NCBI GenBank assembly: GCA_934229725.1
Contig: CAKQDX010000001.1
Coordinates: forward strand, 1 to 64,000
Direction: 5' to 3'
Source of the DNA: an uncultured Streptococcus sp.
Lineage (GTDB): Bacteria; Bacillota; Bacilli; Lactobacillales; Streptococcaceae
DNA length: 64,000 nucleotides
Shown here: positions 32,859 through 41,782 of the stretch, in pieces
Position numbering within the stretch: the stretch's first letter is position 1
Layout: the number at the start of each line of letters is the position of its first letter
Made by a program: the position numbers and the translations under genes
The notes under the pieces: model-generated
What the model was told of the DNA's origin: nothing
The model's input: the letters and a program-made list of their open reading frames with translations, nothing else
Databases searched by the model: none

Positions 32859-33683
32859 TTAAATTTCATATACCTGGTAAGCACCCAAGATTTTATATCC
32901 AATTCCAACTGCAGTTAACTCTTCAAGAGCAAACTGAGCCAACTTTTCCTTTGTATAATCACAATCAATGATAAAGAAATATTCGCCAAGCACCGTCTTC
33001 AAAGGACGACTTTCAATCTTAGTCAAGTCAATGCCTCGCCAAGCAAAGGTAGAAAGAGCCTTATAAAGCGCACCCGGCATATTGTCAGGCAAGGTCAAGG
33101 CCAACGTTAATTTACAATCAATCTGATGAAGAGGAATCTCAGGAACAGAGTTTCCAAGTACCCAAAAACGGGTATAATTCTTCTCAATTTCTTGAATATC
33201 CTTAGCCATAATTTCAAGACCATATTCCTTAGCAGCAGCACTAGGTGCGATGGCTGCATAAGGTTGATTGGGATTTTCAGCAACAAAGCGAGCGGCAAAG
33301 GCTGTACTGGCTGTTGTTTCAATCTTGGCCTTTGGAAAGTGCTGTTTAATGTACTTTTTCCCTTGAGCAATGGCCTGAGGGTGTGAAAAGATTTTCTCAA
33401 TCTGTTCATGGTCCTTAACCGCCATCAACTGTTGCTTGATAGGCTGAACAATCTCTGCCACAGCACGAATATCCGCCTGGTGAAAAAGATAGTCTAAACT
33501 CTCATGAACAGAGCCCTCAATGGAATTTTCTACCGGAATAACCGCATAATCCACACGTCCTTCTTCATAAGACTTGATGACTTCAGTAATGGTCCCCAGT
33601 GAAACCAAGTCTGCCTTAGGAAAAGCCTTTAGGGCTGCATTATGCGTAAACGACCCGATTGGGCCCAAATAACCTACATACAT
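32859..33683 (-). CDS. pheA: Prephenate dehydratase
   Basis: The 274-residue enzyme converts prephenate to phenylpyruvate in phenylalanine synthesis. GYLGPIGSFTHNAALKAFP at the start, VIPVENSIEGSVHESLDYL, and the catalytic TRF motif in IEKNYTRFWVLGN identify the dehydratase domain. The C-terminal ACT domain (from about residue 190) contains KIESRPLKT, the phenylalanine-binding ESRP motif, so feedback inhibition by phenylalanine is expected. It is monofunctional, without chorismate mutase. Its start overlaps the end of aroK by 10 bp. No separate chorismate mutase gene is visible in the window. Confidence 0.95.
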   Translation of the reverse strand: MYVGYLGPIGSFTHNAALKAFPKADLVSLGTITEVIKSYEEGRVDYAVIPVENSIEGSVHESLDYLFHQADIRAVAEIVQPIKQQLMAVKDHEQIEKIFSHPQAIAQGKKYIKQHFPKAKIETTASTAFAARFVAENPNQPYAAIAPSAAAKEYGLEIMAKDIQEIEKNYTRFWVLGNSVPEIPLHQIDCKLTLALTLPDNMPGALYKALSTFAWRGIDLTKIESRPLKTVLGEYFFIIDCDYTKEKLAQFALEELTAVGIGYKILGAYQVYEI

Positions 33684-34165
33684 TTGATAAACCTTGCTAC
33701 TTCTTCTGGTGTACGGTTATCGACTGTGACAACCAAGTCTGCTAAACCTTGATAGAGGGCCATGCGACCATCGTAAATGGCTTTGAACTCCTCTTTGGAA
33801 TGGTTGAGAAAGAGGGGGCGTTGATTTTTAGTATCCTTTTTAATGCGATCATAGACCACATCGAAAGAAGCATGGAGCCATACGTTATGCTTACGATTTT
33901 TCATCAAAAGTTGACGATTTTGCTCGGTCACAACGACACCACCTCCAGTAGAGATGATGACATCATCTCCCTCTTGCAGGAGGTCTTCCAAAGTCTCAGA
34001 CTCAATCTGACGAAAGGCTGCTTCACCTTCCTTGGCAAAAAAATCAGCAATGGACATGCCGATTTTTTCTTCGATGACCTGATCCATATCTACGAAATGG
34101 CCATCCAAGTAAGGGGCGACAGAACTCTTTCCAACTCCCATAAATCCCAATAAAACCTTAGCCAT
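33674..34165 (-). CDS. aroK: Shikimate kinase
   Basis: The 163-residue enzyme phosphorylates shikimate at the 3-hydroxyl with ATP. It has the P-loop GFMGVGKSS at residues 7-15 (Val replaces the more usual Ser or Ala), the shikimate-binding DMDQVIEEKIG and FRQIESETL segments, the GGG triplet in ISTGGGVVV, and the lid arginine in NQRPLFL. The gene overlaps aroA by 8 bp upstream and pheA by 10 bp downstream, so the three are translationally coupled. Confidence 0.95.
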   Translation of the reverse strand: MAKVLLGFMGVGKSSVAPYLDGHFVDMDQVIEEKIGMSIADFFAKEGEAAFRQIESETLEDLLQEGDDVIISTGGGVVVTEQNRQLLMKNRKHNVWLHASFDVVYDRIKKDTKNQRPLFLNHSKEEFKAIYDGRMALYQGLADLVVTVDNRTPEEVARFIKCM

Positions 34166-35441
34166 GAATCAATCCTTCCAGATCACTAAAGAAGCTTGGG
34201 TAGCTAGTATTGATGGCTTCTGCACGCTGCAAGTCAACCTCACCGTCTTGTACCAAGAGGGCAGCAATGGCTGTCATCATACCAATACGGTGGTCACCAA
34301 AGGTATTGATCTCAGCTCCATGAAGAGCTGTCTTACCAGTGATAATCATCCCATCTTCAGTCGGAACAATATCAGCACCCATTGCATTCAAGGCATCAGC
34401 GACCACCTGAATACGGTCTGTTTCTTTGACCTTGAGTTCTTCAGCATCACGAATCACTGTCTTGCCTTGGGCTTGAGTCGCCAAGAGTGTGATAATCGGA
34501 AGTTCGTCAATCAAACGTGGGATAATATCCCCACCAATCTCGGTTCCTTTAAGTTCTGAAGTTTCAACCGTAATGGTCGCAGATTTAGCAACTTGGTCAA
34601 TATCTGAAAGGGTAATCTTACCACCCATATCCTTGATGACATCGATGATACCGGTACGAGTTTCGTTGATACCGACATTTTCCAAGACAATATTAGAGTT
34701 AGGTACCACAAGTCCTGCTACCAACCAAAAGGCCGCTGAAGAAATGTCGCCTGGAACCACAACTTCTTGAGCCGTAAAGCTTTGGCCACCAGAGATACGA
34801 ATTTCCTTGCCATCAACCTGAAGCTGACCACCAAACTGCTGAATCATATCTTCCGTATGATTACGTGTTTTTTCCTTTTCAATAATGACAGATTCGCCAT
34901 CAGCTTGAAGAGCTGCAAAAATAAGGGCAGACTTAACCTGAGCAGAGGCCACTGGCAATTGATAATGAATAGGTTTAAGGGACTTGCTGCCGTGCATTTT
35001 CAATGGTGGCAAATCACGGTCTGTTTGACCTGATACCTCAACACCCATCTGACGTAAAGGAATAGTGACACGGTCCATAGGACGTTTTGAAAGAGAATCA
35101 TCTCCAAACATCTCTACCTCAAAATCTTGACCGGCAAGCACACCTGAAATCAAACGAATAGATGTCCCAGAGTTCCCCATATCCAATTTGTTTTGTGGAG
35201 CCTTGAGACCGTCAAAACCAACACCGTGAATGCGTACCACATCACCATCATCTTCAATAGTCACACCTAAATCACGAAAGACCTGCATAGTTGAGAGGAC
35301 GTCTTCACCTCGTAAAATATCACGAACAGTAGTCACACCTTTGGCAAGACTTCCGAACATAATCGAACGGTGACTGATTGACTTGTCACCAGGGATGCGC
35401 AAGCTACCATGAAGACCTTGGGCCTTGGTTTCTAGTTTCAT
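34158..35441 (-). CDS. aroA: 5-enolpyruvylshikimate-3-phosphate synthase
   Basis: The 427-residue enzyme joins phosphoenolpyruvate to shikimate-3-phosphate. It shows the conserved N-terminal GDKSISHRSIMFGSLAKG, the LDMGNSGTSIRLISG loop and the late GDHRIGMMTAIAALL. The segment GNSGTSIR, with alanine of class I enzymes replaced, places it with the Gram-positive class II (naturally more glyphosate-tolerant) group; this class assignment is from memory of the alignment. It is the first gene of the aroA-aroK-pheA-LCP transcript, with its own extended -10 promoter. Confidence 0.95.
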   Translation of the reverse strand: MKLETKAQGLHGSLRIPGDKSISHRSIMFGSLAKGVTTVRDILRGEDVLSTMQVFRDLGVTIEDDGDVVRIHGVGFDGLKAPQNKLDMGNSGTSIRLISGVLAGQDFEVEMFGDDSLSKRPMDRVTIPLRQMGVEVSGQTDRDLPPLKMHGSKSLKPIHYQLPVASAQVKSALIFAALQADGESVIIEKEKTRNHTEDMIQQFGGQLQVDGKEIRISGGQSFTAQEVVVPGDISSAAFWLVAGLVVPNSNIVLENVGINETRTGIIDVIKDMGGKITLSDIDQVAKSATITVETSELKGTEIGGDIIPRLIDELPIITLLATQAQGKTVIRDAEELKVKETDRIQVVADALNAMGADIVPTEDGMIITGKTALHGAEINTFGDHRIGMMTAIAALLVQDGEVDLQRAEAINTSYPSFFSDLEGLIHG

Positions 35442-35471
35442 AGGTTACTCCTAAAAATTTTTATAGTTACT

Positions 35472-35482
35472 CCATTATACCA
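35472..35482 (-). promoter_or_regulatory. Extended -10 promoter before aroA
   Basis: The minus strand carries ATGGTATAAT about 35 bp upstream of the aroA start; the -35 region at the expected spacing is weak, as is common with extended -10 elements. It would allow aroA-aroK-pheA and the LCP gene to be transcribed apart from the upstream aro genes. Confidence 0.5.
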
Positions 35483-35521
35483 TATTTGAAGGCCCAGCCA
35501 TAGACTGAATTGTCAAAATAT

Positions 35522-36472
35522 TCACTCGTTTGTATTAGAATACTTATTATTTAGGTAGGCAAAAGACTCTTCAACACGATTCCGAATCAAAGTAGCTGAT
35601 TCTTCCAAAAGGTGATTTTCCTCTGCTGTCAAAGACAAGTGAACAGGAGCTGCTACCCCTTGACGGCCTAGGATAACAGGATAGCCAAGATAGGTCTGGT
35701 AAGCTTCTTGATAGCTAGAGACTGCTACTTCTTCTAAACCATCTGAGAGGATAATTGCCGCCAAACGAAGAGCTGCACTGGCAATACCGTAAGAGGTATA
35801 ACCCTTACCATAAAAGACCTTGTGACCACCCTTCATGGAAGCCATAAAGAGTTCTTGACGTTCTTCTTGGCTTGTTAAAGCTGTAATGTCTTGGCCCTTC
35901 ACCTTAACCTGACTCCAGGCTGTAAACTGAGAATTTCCGTGTTCTCCAAGATTATAGCCTGAAACTGATTTAGGATTAACATCAAGATCATCTGCCACTG
36001 CTGCCTTCATACGAGACGTATCGAGCAACGTTCCTGTTCCAATGACACGTTCCTTTGGCCAACCAGTGAATTTTTGATAAAGAGCTGATACGGCATCCAC
36101 AGGATTTGAAATAACCACAAGGACACCTTTAAAATCCAATTTTTTGAGTTCTTGAGACACTTGATAGACTGCTTCTCGGGTAAATGGAAATTCAGCAAAA
36201 CGATCTTCACCGGCATTATGCTGCAACTGAATATTACCAAGCGATGAAATAATCACATCAGCATCTTCAAGGGCTGCATAATCGTTGACCACAATCTTAG
36301 CATAGCTAGGCAGATTGGCCATGGCATCCTTAAAATCCTGAGCATCAGCTTCAGCCTTTTTATCATTGATATCAATAAAGACATAACTATCGGCCAAGCC
36401 TTGAGCAATTGCCCCATGAGCTACCGCAGCACCAACATTTCCCATTCCAATAATTCCAATTTTACGAGCCAT
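35522..36472 (-). CDS. L-2-hydroxyisocaproate dehydrogenase-like (LDH/MDH family)
   Basis: The 316-residue protein starts ARKIGIIGMGNVGAAVAHG with the NAD-binding glycine pattern, and contains NPVDAVSALYQKFTGWP, GTGTLLDTSRM and SGYNLGEHGNSQFTAWS with the catalytic histidine. These match the HicDH of Weissella/Lactobacillus confusus more closely than lactate dehydrogenase, notably in NLGEHGNSQFTAW. Such enzymes reversibly reduce branched or aromatic 2-oxo acids (for example phenylpyruvate or 2-oxoisocaproate). Its place between the tyrA/ylbF genes and aroA suggests a link with aromatic keto acids. The ATG has an AAAGGAGG box directly upstream. Confidence 0.8.
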   Translation of the reverse strand: MARKIGIIGMGNVGAAVAHGAIAQGLADSYVFIDINDKKAEADAQDFKDAMANLPSYAKIVVNDYAALEDADVIISSLGNIQLQHNAGEDRFAEFPFTREAVYQVSQELKKLDFKGVLVVISNPVDAVSALYQKFTGWPKERVIGTGTLLDTSRMKAAVADDLDVNPKSVSGYNLGEHGNSQFTAWSQVKVKGQDITALTSQEERQELFMASMKGGHKVFYGKGYTSYGIASAALRLAAIILSDGLEEVAVSSYQEAYQTYLGYPVILGRQGVAAPVHLSLTAEENHLLEESATLIRNRVEESFAYLNNKYSNTNE

Positions 36473-36526
36473 AATTTACCTCCTTTAATGCATAAAGAGC
36501 CCTGTCAATCGACAAAGCCTCTCTTA

Positions 36527-36865
36527 TTAGCTATTCAATTCTTGCAAAGGTTTGAAGATGATACCTTCAATATCATTCAAATAAACAGACAAACCTTGTT
36601 GTGCAGCCAAGTATTCTTTCAAAAGGGCGTTAGCTTCCACCTTTTGTCCGAGTTCTTGAACAGATGCTTGTTCTTCAGCTGTTGGCATTTTACCAGCTTG
36701 CATTTTGGCATAGAAATCCTCTTGGAAGTCAGTGAACTCTTTGAAAAGCGCACTAGCTTCAGCATCAGCTGCAATGGCTTCTTTTTTCTCTACCAAAGTT
36801 TTGTACTCGGGAAGGGCACGGATGCCACGTTCCAACTCATTTGCTAAATCATAAATATTTGTCAT
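36527..36865 (-). CDS. YlbF/YmcA (DUF964) family regulator of RNA processing
   Basis: The 112-residue helical protein begins MTNIYDLANELERGIRALPEYKTLVEKKEAI and continues with FKEFTDFQEDFYAKMQAGKMPTAEEQASVQELGQKVEANALLKEYLAAQ, the YlbF/YmcA family pattern. In B. subtilis YlbF, YmcA and YaaT form a complex that directs RNase Y maturation of mRNAs. The protein has no cysteine, so the iron-sulfur cysteines reported for the B. subtilis complex subunits are missing here. It is located between tyrA (9 bp upstream) and the hydroxyisocaproate-dehydrogenase-like gene, a place conserved in streptococci as far as I remember. Confidence 0.85.
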   Translation of the reverse strand: MTNIYDLANELERGIRALPEYKTLVEKKEAIAADAEASALFKEFTDFQEDFYAKMQAGKMPTAEEQASVQELGQKVEANALLKEYLAAQQGLSVYLNDIEGIIFKPLQELNS

Positions 36866-36874
36866 TGTATTCTC

Positions 36875-37981
36875 CTAGGCGATCACCACATGATAGTCTG
36901 TATTGGCTTCAATAACAGTCTTAGCATGCGTGCGATCTTTTTCATTTTTAAAAGTAATTTGAAGGATACCGTGAATATCTTCACGATTTTCTTCATTGAT
37001 ACGTAGGTTAACCAAAGATGTTCCCCGCAACAATTCCATAATGCTGAGGATAACGTCCTCACGGTCAGGGACATCCACAAAAATATCGAAGGCACTTTCG
37101 ACGCCACCCTTTTTGTGGATTTCCATCTCTTTACGTTTCTTACGACCGTTGTCAAAGAACTCCCAAATAGCATTCTCATCCTCAGCCTTTATCAAATCAG
37201 CCACATGGTCCAAACGCTTTTTGAAATCTTCAATACGATCCAAAACGGCTGGCCCATTAGTCATGAGAATGGAAGCCCACATACCAGGTTCACTCTCAGC
37301 AATACGGGTCATATCTCGGAAGCCCCCTGCCGCAAAGTGATTGGTCATCTCGTGACCCTGAGCATAATCAGCTGCCTGTTCCATGAGCCCTGAGGCTAAG
37401 AGATGTGGAAAATGACTGATTTGACTGGTTACACGATCGTGTTCAGCTGCATCAATCTCCACATAACGTGACTTCAGCCCAGACAAAATGTCCTTCAGTT
37501 CAGGAATGGTTGTCTCTTTGGTTAAACGTGTCGGTGTGAAAATGTAATAGGCATTTTCAAAAAGAGTCACATCGGCCGCAATGGCACCTGATTTGTGAGA
37601 CCCAGCCATAGGATGGGAACCGACAAACTGAACATTTTTTCCTGCTAGGTAACGCTCAGCTGCCTCAACTATATCAAGCTTGGTTGAGCCAGCGTCTGTG
37701 ATGATGACATTATCTTTCAAGTTTAAGTTGGCCAACTCTTTCAAGTAGGACACCGTTTGCTTGATAGGCACAGCCAAGATAATCACATCCGCCAACGGAG
37801 CAAACTCCTTGAAATCATTTGTTGCTCGGTCAACAATCCCACGCTCCAGCGCAATATTTCGAGAATAGTCAGAGCGATTATATCCAAGAATCTCATAATC
37901 AGGGTGATCCCTTTTAATTCCGAGGCCCAAAGAACCTCCAATCAGACCCAAGCCTGCGATATAAATCGTTTTCTTACTCAT
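36875..37981 (-). CDS. tyrA: Prephenate dehydrogenase
   Basis: From the ATG at 37981 (GGGAG upstream) the enzyme has 368 residues. The N-terminal NAD domain (IYIAGLGLIGGSLGLG) and the dehydrogenase helical domain (FVGSHPMAGSHKSGAIAADVTLFENA, SQISHFPHLLAS) are followed by a C-terminal ACT domain from about residue 295, which usually confers tyrosine inhibition. It oxidatively decarboxylates prephenate to 4-hydroxyphenylpyruvate in tyrosine synthesis. It follows aroC by 29 bp. Confidence 0.95.
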   Translation of the reverse strand: MSKKTIYIAGLGLIGGSLGLGIKRDHPDYEILGYNRSDYSRNIALERGIVDRATNDFKEFAPLADVIILAVPIKQTVSYLKELANLNLKDNVIITDAGSTKLDIVEAAERYLAGKNVQFVGSHPMAGSHKSGAIAADVTLFENAYYIFTPTRLTKETTIPELKDILSGLKSRYVEIDAAEHDRVTSQISHFPHLLASGLMEQAADYAQGHEMTNHFAAGGFRDMTRIAESEPGMWASILMTNGPAVLDRIEDFKKRLDHVADLIKAEDENAIWEFFDNGRKKRKEMEIHKKGGVESAFDIFVDVPDREDVILSIMELLRGTSLVNLRINEENREDIHGILQITFKNEKDRTHAKTVIEANTDYHVVIA

Positions 37982-38010
37982 TACTACTCCCATCTTTTCA
38001 TTGATGCTGC

Positions 38011-39177
38011 TTAAAAGTTTTTCACATAATCACGGTGACGTGCCACCGCTTCTTTCAATTCTTCCAAATTATCAGAAGAGAATTTTTCCAAGATTTCATT
38101 GGCTACGACTGTTGCAACCACCGACTCCATAACAACACCTGCTGCTGGCAAGGCCGTAGGATCTGAACGTTCAACCGTTGCCTTGTATGGCTCGTGAGTT
38201 TCGATATCTACTGACATTAGTGGTTTATATAGGGTTGGAATTGGCTTCATAACCCCACGGACCACAATCGGTTGCCCGTTGGTCATACCTCCTTCAAACC
38301 CACCAAGGTTGTTGGTGCGACGCGTATAGCCGTCTTCTTCATTCCAAAGAATCTCATCCATAACTTGAGATCCCTTGAGGTAGCCGTCCTTAAATCCAAG
38401 ACCAAACTCAACACCCTTGAAGGCATTGATAGAAACAACTGCTTGGGCAATCTTGGCATCCAACTTGGTATCCCATTGCACATAAGAACCAAGACCTACA
38501 GGGACACCTCCAACGACCGTCTCAACGACACCACCGATGGTATCACCCTCTTTTTTGATTTGGTCAATGTAATCTTTAATTTCTTGCTCACGCTCTTGGT
38601 TAACAACTGAAATTTCTGACTGTTGAGCCAATTCCTTGATTTGAGCGACCGTCAAATTCTCAGGCACATCAATTTCCTTACCACCAAAGACCACCACATG
38701 GTTAGCAATTTCAATATTGAGCTCAGCCAAGATACGTTTAGCGACAGCACCTACCGCCACACGCATGGTTGTTTCACGCGCACTTGAACGCTCCAAAGAG
38801 TTACGTAAATCATCGAAACGGTATTTCATTCCACCAACCAAGTCAGCATGGCCAGGACGTGGGTGAGTGATTTTACGCTTGGTTTTCAAACGGTCCTCAA
38901 TGTCTTCCACAGCCATGATGTCCAACCATTTTTGATGGTCCTTATTGATGACATGGAGGGTAATTGGAGCACCTGTTGTTTTCCCATGACGAACACCAGA
39001 AGTGATTTCAACCTTATCAGACTCAATTTTCATACGGCCACCACGACCATAACCACCTTGGCGGCGTTTCAAATCACCATTGATATCTTCAGCCGTCAAG
39101 GGAAGACCAGCTGGAACACCTTCGATAATTGCTGTTAGACGTGGGCCGTGAGACTCACCTGCTGTTAAATATCTCAT
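38011..39177 (-). CDS. aroC: Chorismate synthase
   Basis: The 388-residue FMN-dependent enzyme removes phosphate from EPSP to make chorismate. The start MRYLTAGESHGPRLTAIIEG, RRQGGYGRGGRM, RPGHADLVGGMKY, SSARETTMRVAVGA and the late RSDPTALPAAGVVMESV are all signature segments, including the histidines of the active site. The start codon abuts the stop of aroB exactly, which implies coupled translation. Confidence 0.96.
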   Translation of the reverse strand: MRYLTAGESHGPRLTAIIEGVPAGLPLTAEDINGDLKRRQGGYGRGGRMKIESDKVEITSGVRHGKTTGAPITLHVINKDHQKWLDIMAVEDIEDRLKTKRKITHPRPGHADLVGGMKYRFDDLRNSLERSSARETTMRVAVGAVAKRILAELNIEIANHVVVFGGKEIDVPENLTVAQIKELAQQSEISVVNQEREQEIKDYIDQIKKEGDTIGGVVETVVGGVPVGLGSYVQWDTKLDAKIAQAVVSINAFKGVEFGLGFKDGYLKGSQVMDEILWNEEDGYTRRTNNLGGFEGGMTNGQPIVVRGVMKPIPTLYKPLMSVDIETHEPYKATVERSDPTALPAAGVVMESVVATVVANEILEKFSSDNLEELKEAVARHRDYVKNF

Positions 39178-40245
39178 TTATTTCTCCAAGTACTCTTTCA
39201 TTTCAACCAAAGGAATTTGATTGATAGCTGCCTTACCGATTTCTGGAACGATAACAGTCTTAATGCTATTACCACGAGCCTTTTTATCATGTGTGAGAGC
39301 AGTATAGAGCTCCTCAACACGCCACGGCTCATAGTCCACTGGCAAACCAAATTTGGCGCACATCTCGGCAATTTGACGAGTGACTCCCTGAGGCATTAGT
39401 CCTTTTTCCTCAGCCACACGTGAAATCTGAACCATACCGATAGCCACCGCTTCACCGTGCATGACCTTACCGTAACCAGCGGTTTGTTCAACAGCGTGCC
39501 CAATCGTATGACCAAAGTTGAGGTACATACGAACGCCACCCTCAAACTCGTCTTCAACGACAATTTTACGCTTCACATTACATGAACGGTAGATGATGGT
39601 TTCTGAGTTTTCTAGGATACTGTGAACTGAACCATCAATGCTTTCAAGCAAGTGCCAAAGCTCAGGATCATCAATCAAACCATATTTGACAACCTCACCC
39701 ATACCTTCAATCAATTCACGTTTACCAAGTGTCTCAAGGACATTAGGATCAATCAAGACACCATCAGGTTGAGCAAAAGTTCCCACGATATTTTTAGCAA
39801 ATGGTGTGTTCACACCTGTCTTACCACCAATAGATGAATCCACCTGGGCAGTTAGACTAGTTGGGACCTGAACAAAATGAATCCCACGCATATAGGTCGA
39901 AGCGACAAAGCCTGCCAAATCACCAACAACGCCACCACCAAGAGCAACAATCCCATCACTACGAGTCATGCCATTCTTAATCAAAAATTCATAAGCCTTG
40001 TTAGCAGTCTTCAGATTTTTACTTGCTTCACCTTCTAGGAAATCAAAAACGACAACCTCAAAGCCCTCATGCTCCAAGCTAAGCTTAACTCTTTCAGCGT
40101 ATAAGCCACCCACATGGTTGTCCGTGATAAGTGCAATCTTTTGAGGTTCCCAAAGTGACTTGACCCATTGACCTACGGTCTTAAGGGCTCCCTTTTCAAT
40201 GATAATATCATAAGGGTTATGTGTTAAATTTACCTCTAGTTTCAT
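39178..40245 (-). CDS. aroB: 3-dehydroquinate synthase
   Basis: The 355-residue NAD- and zinc-dependent enzyme cyclises DAHP to 3-dehydroquinate. GGGVVGDLAGFVASTYMRGI, PTSLTAQVDSSIGGKTGVN, the metal-binding GHTIGHAVE and the second His in HGEAVAIGM are present. It lies between aroE (13 bp upstream) and aroC. No DAHP synthase gene is in this window, so the first pathway step must be encoded elsewhere. Confidence 0.96.
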   Translation of the reverse strand: MKLEVNLTHNPYDIIIEKGALKTVGQWVKSLWEPQKIALITDNHVGGLYAERVKLSLEHEGFEVVVFDFLEGEASKNLKTANKAYEFLIKNGMTRSDGIVALGGGVVGDLAGFVASTYMRGIHFVQVPTSLTAQVDSSIGGKTGVNTPFAKNIVGTFAQPDGVLIDPNVLETLGKRELIEGMGEVVKYGLIDDPELWHLLESIDGSVHSILENSETIIYRSCNVKRKIVVEDEFEGGVRMYLNFGHTIGHAVEQTAGYGKVMHGEAVAIGMVQISRVAEEKGLMPQGVTRQIAEMCAKFGLPVDYEPWRVEELYTALTHDKKARGNSIKTVIVPEIGKAAINQIPLVEMKEYLEK

Positions 40246-40257
40246 CGTAGTCCCCTC

Positions 40258-41115
40258 CTAGCTATTGTAAATGTTTTCTAATTCCTGCCAAATGTCGTCT
40301 GTAGGCATATCCTTACCCGTCCATAATTTAAAGGCAACTGCTGCTTGATGCAGTAACATGCCCAAACCATTTACGGCTTCGATTCCCTGTTTCCTAGCCA
40401 AGGCCAGGAAAGGTGTTTCAAAAGGCTGATAAATGATATCAGCAACCAAGATTTCCTTAGGAAATATAGTATCTTTGGCAATTGGCAAGGATTCACCATC
40501 CATACCCACACTTGTCGCATTCACCAATAAATCAGCCTGACCTAGTTCTTCTTGAAAATAGTCAACATCACTTAGAGCATGAAATTCCAAGTGACCATCC
40601 CTTTGATCCATCAAGGTCTTAAAACTGTTTTTTGCCTTATCCAATGACTGGGGGCGAACATAGATACTGACCTTTTTGGCACCGTCAAGAACAGCTTGCG
40701 TTACAATGGCCTTAGCGGCACCCCCAGCACCCAAAATCATTAGATGAGCACCTTTAGGACTGAAATTCTTGAGGCTGGCAAAAAAACCATAACCATCTGT
40801 ATTATGACCAATCAAATGGCCATCATGATTAACAACCGTATTAACCGCACCAATCAATTGTGCTGCAGGACTAAGCTCATCCAAAAAAGGAATAACTTTC
40901 TGCTTATAGGGCATAGACAGATTGATACCGAACATATCATAACGTCTAATATTTTCAACGGTCTCAGCCAGATCTGACTCTGGAATTTCCAAAGCAAGAT
41001 AGACACCATTCACTTGTGTCTTTTCAAAAGCTAAATTATGAATAAATGGAGAAATAGAATGTTTGATTGGATTGGCAACGACAGCAGCTAAGCGTGTATA
41101 TCCATCAATCTGCAT
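40258..41115 (-). CDS. aroE: Shikimate dehydrogenase
   Basis: The start is the ATG at 41115, preceded by AGGGAGG inside the end of aroD, giving 285 residues that begin MQIDGYTRLAAVVANPIKHS. The shikimate-binding ISPFIHN and INLSMPYKQKVIPFLD segments, the NADP-binding GAGGAAKAIV and the late LLHQAAVAFKLWTG are diagnostic. The enzyme reduces 3-dehydroshikimate. A longer frame to 41190 overlaps aroD deeply and has no ribosome binding site. The 11-bp overlap with aroD implies coupling. Confidence 0.94.
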   Translation of the reverse strand: MQIDGYTRLAAVVANPIKHSISPFIHNLAFEKTQVNGVYLALEIPESDLAETVENIRRYDMFGINLSMPYKQKVIPFLDELSPAAQLIGAVNTVVNHDGHLIGHNTDGYGFFASLKNFSPKGAHLMILGAGGAAKAIVTQAVLDGAKKVSIYVRPQSLDKAKNSFKTLMDQRDGHLEFHALSDVDYFQEELGQADLLVNATSVGMDGESLPIAKDTIFPKEILVADIIYQPFETPFLALARKQGIEAVNGLGMLLHQAAVAFKLWTGKDMPTDDIWQELENIYNS

Positions 41116-41782
41116 CCAAAACCTCCCTAACCTTGCGCATATCTGCCAAACTAACTTGGCCCGGTGCACTGGCATTATCAAGACTAGCAAAGGTCCACGA
41201 TGACCCTACCAAATCACCCGCCAAGCGAGACAAACGACCAAGTTTACCCATTGACATGGTAGCAAACTCCTGATTAGGATTATAGGCCTTGAAACCTCGT
41301 GTGAAATTCAGAAGGTCAAGAACATCTTGCTCATGCTGCGGCATAACAGCCACCTTAACGACTCGTGGCGTCAAATTTGTCATCTCAGACAAGAGCTCCA
41401 TAAGATTTTCTGGGGTCTCGTTGAAGTTATGATAAGACAAGACCAAATTTGAATAGCCGAGCATCTGATCAAAGACCGCCTTGTGTGTAAAGTACTCAAA
41501 ATCAATATAGTCTGGTGAATAGATAGCAGACACATCATTGATAAGCGCCACATACTCTGCATCGGTCAATTCGATATTTCCACCCTCACGTGTTGTACGA
41601 ATGGTAAAGATAATTTCAAAACCGGCAAATTTCTCGAAAATGGCCGGTGCAACCGTTAAAATACTATCCTTATCCAAAAAATCTGCACGCCATTCAATAA
41701 TATCTGCCCCAGCAAAACGAGACAATTCAAGCGCTTGTGCCTCCTCTAAGCTAGTAGGCATAATTGGAACTACAATTTTCAT
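41105..41782 (-). CDS. aroD: 3-dehydroquinate dehydratase, type I
   Basis: The 225-residue enzyme dehydrates 3-dehydroquinate via a Schiff base. ADIIEWRADFLDK (substrate-binding EWR), FTIRTTREGG, the active-site histidine in LVLSYHNFNETP, the Schiff-base lysine in VVKVAVMP and the late MSMGKLGRLSRLAGDLVGSSWTFA are all present, so it is a catalytically complete type I enzyme. It overlaps the upstream methyltransferase gene by 4 bp. Confidence 0.95.
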   Translation of the reverse strand: MKIVVPIMPTSLEEAQALELSRFAGADIIEWRADFLDKDSILTVAPAIFEKFAGFEIIFTIRTTREGGNIELTDAEYVALINDVSAIYSPDYIDFEYFTHKAVFDQMLGYSNLVLSYHNFNETPENLMELLSEMTNLTPRVVKVAVMPQHEQDVLDLLNFTRGFKAYNPNQEFATMSMGKLGRLSRLAGDLVGSSWTFASLDNASAPGQVSLADMRKVREVLDAD

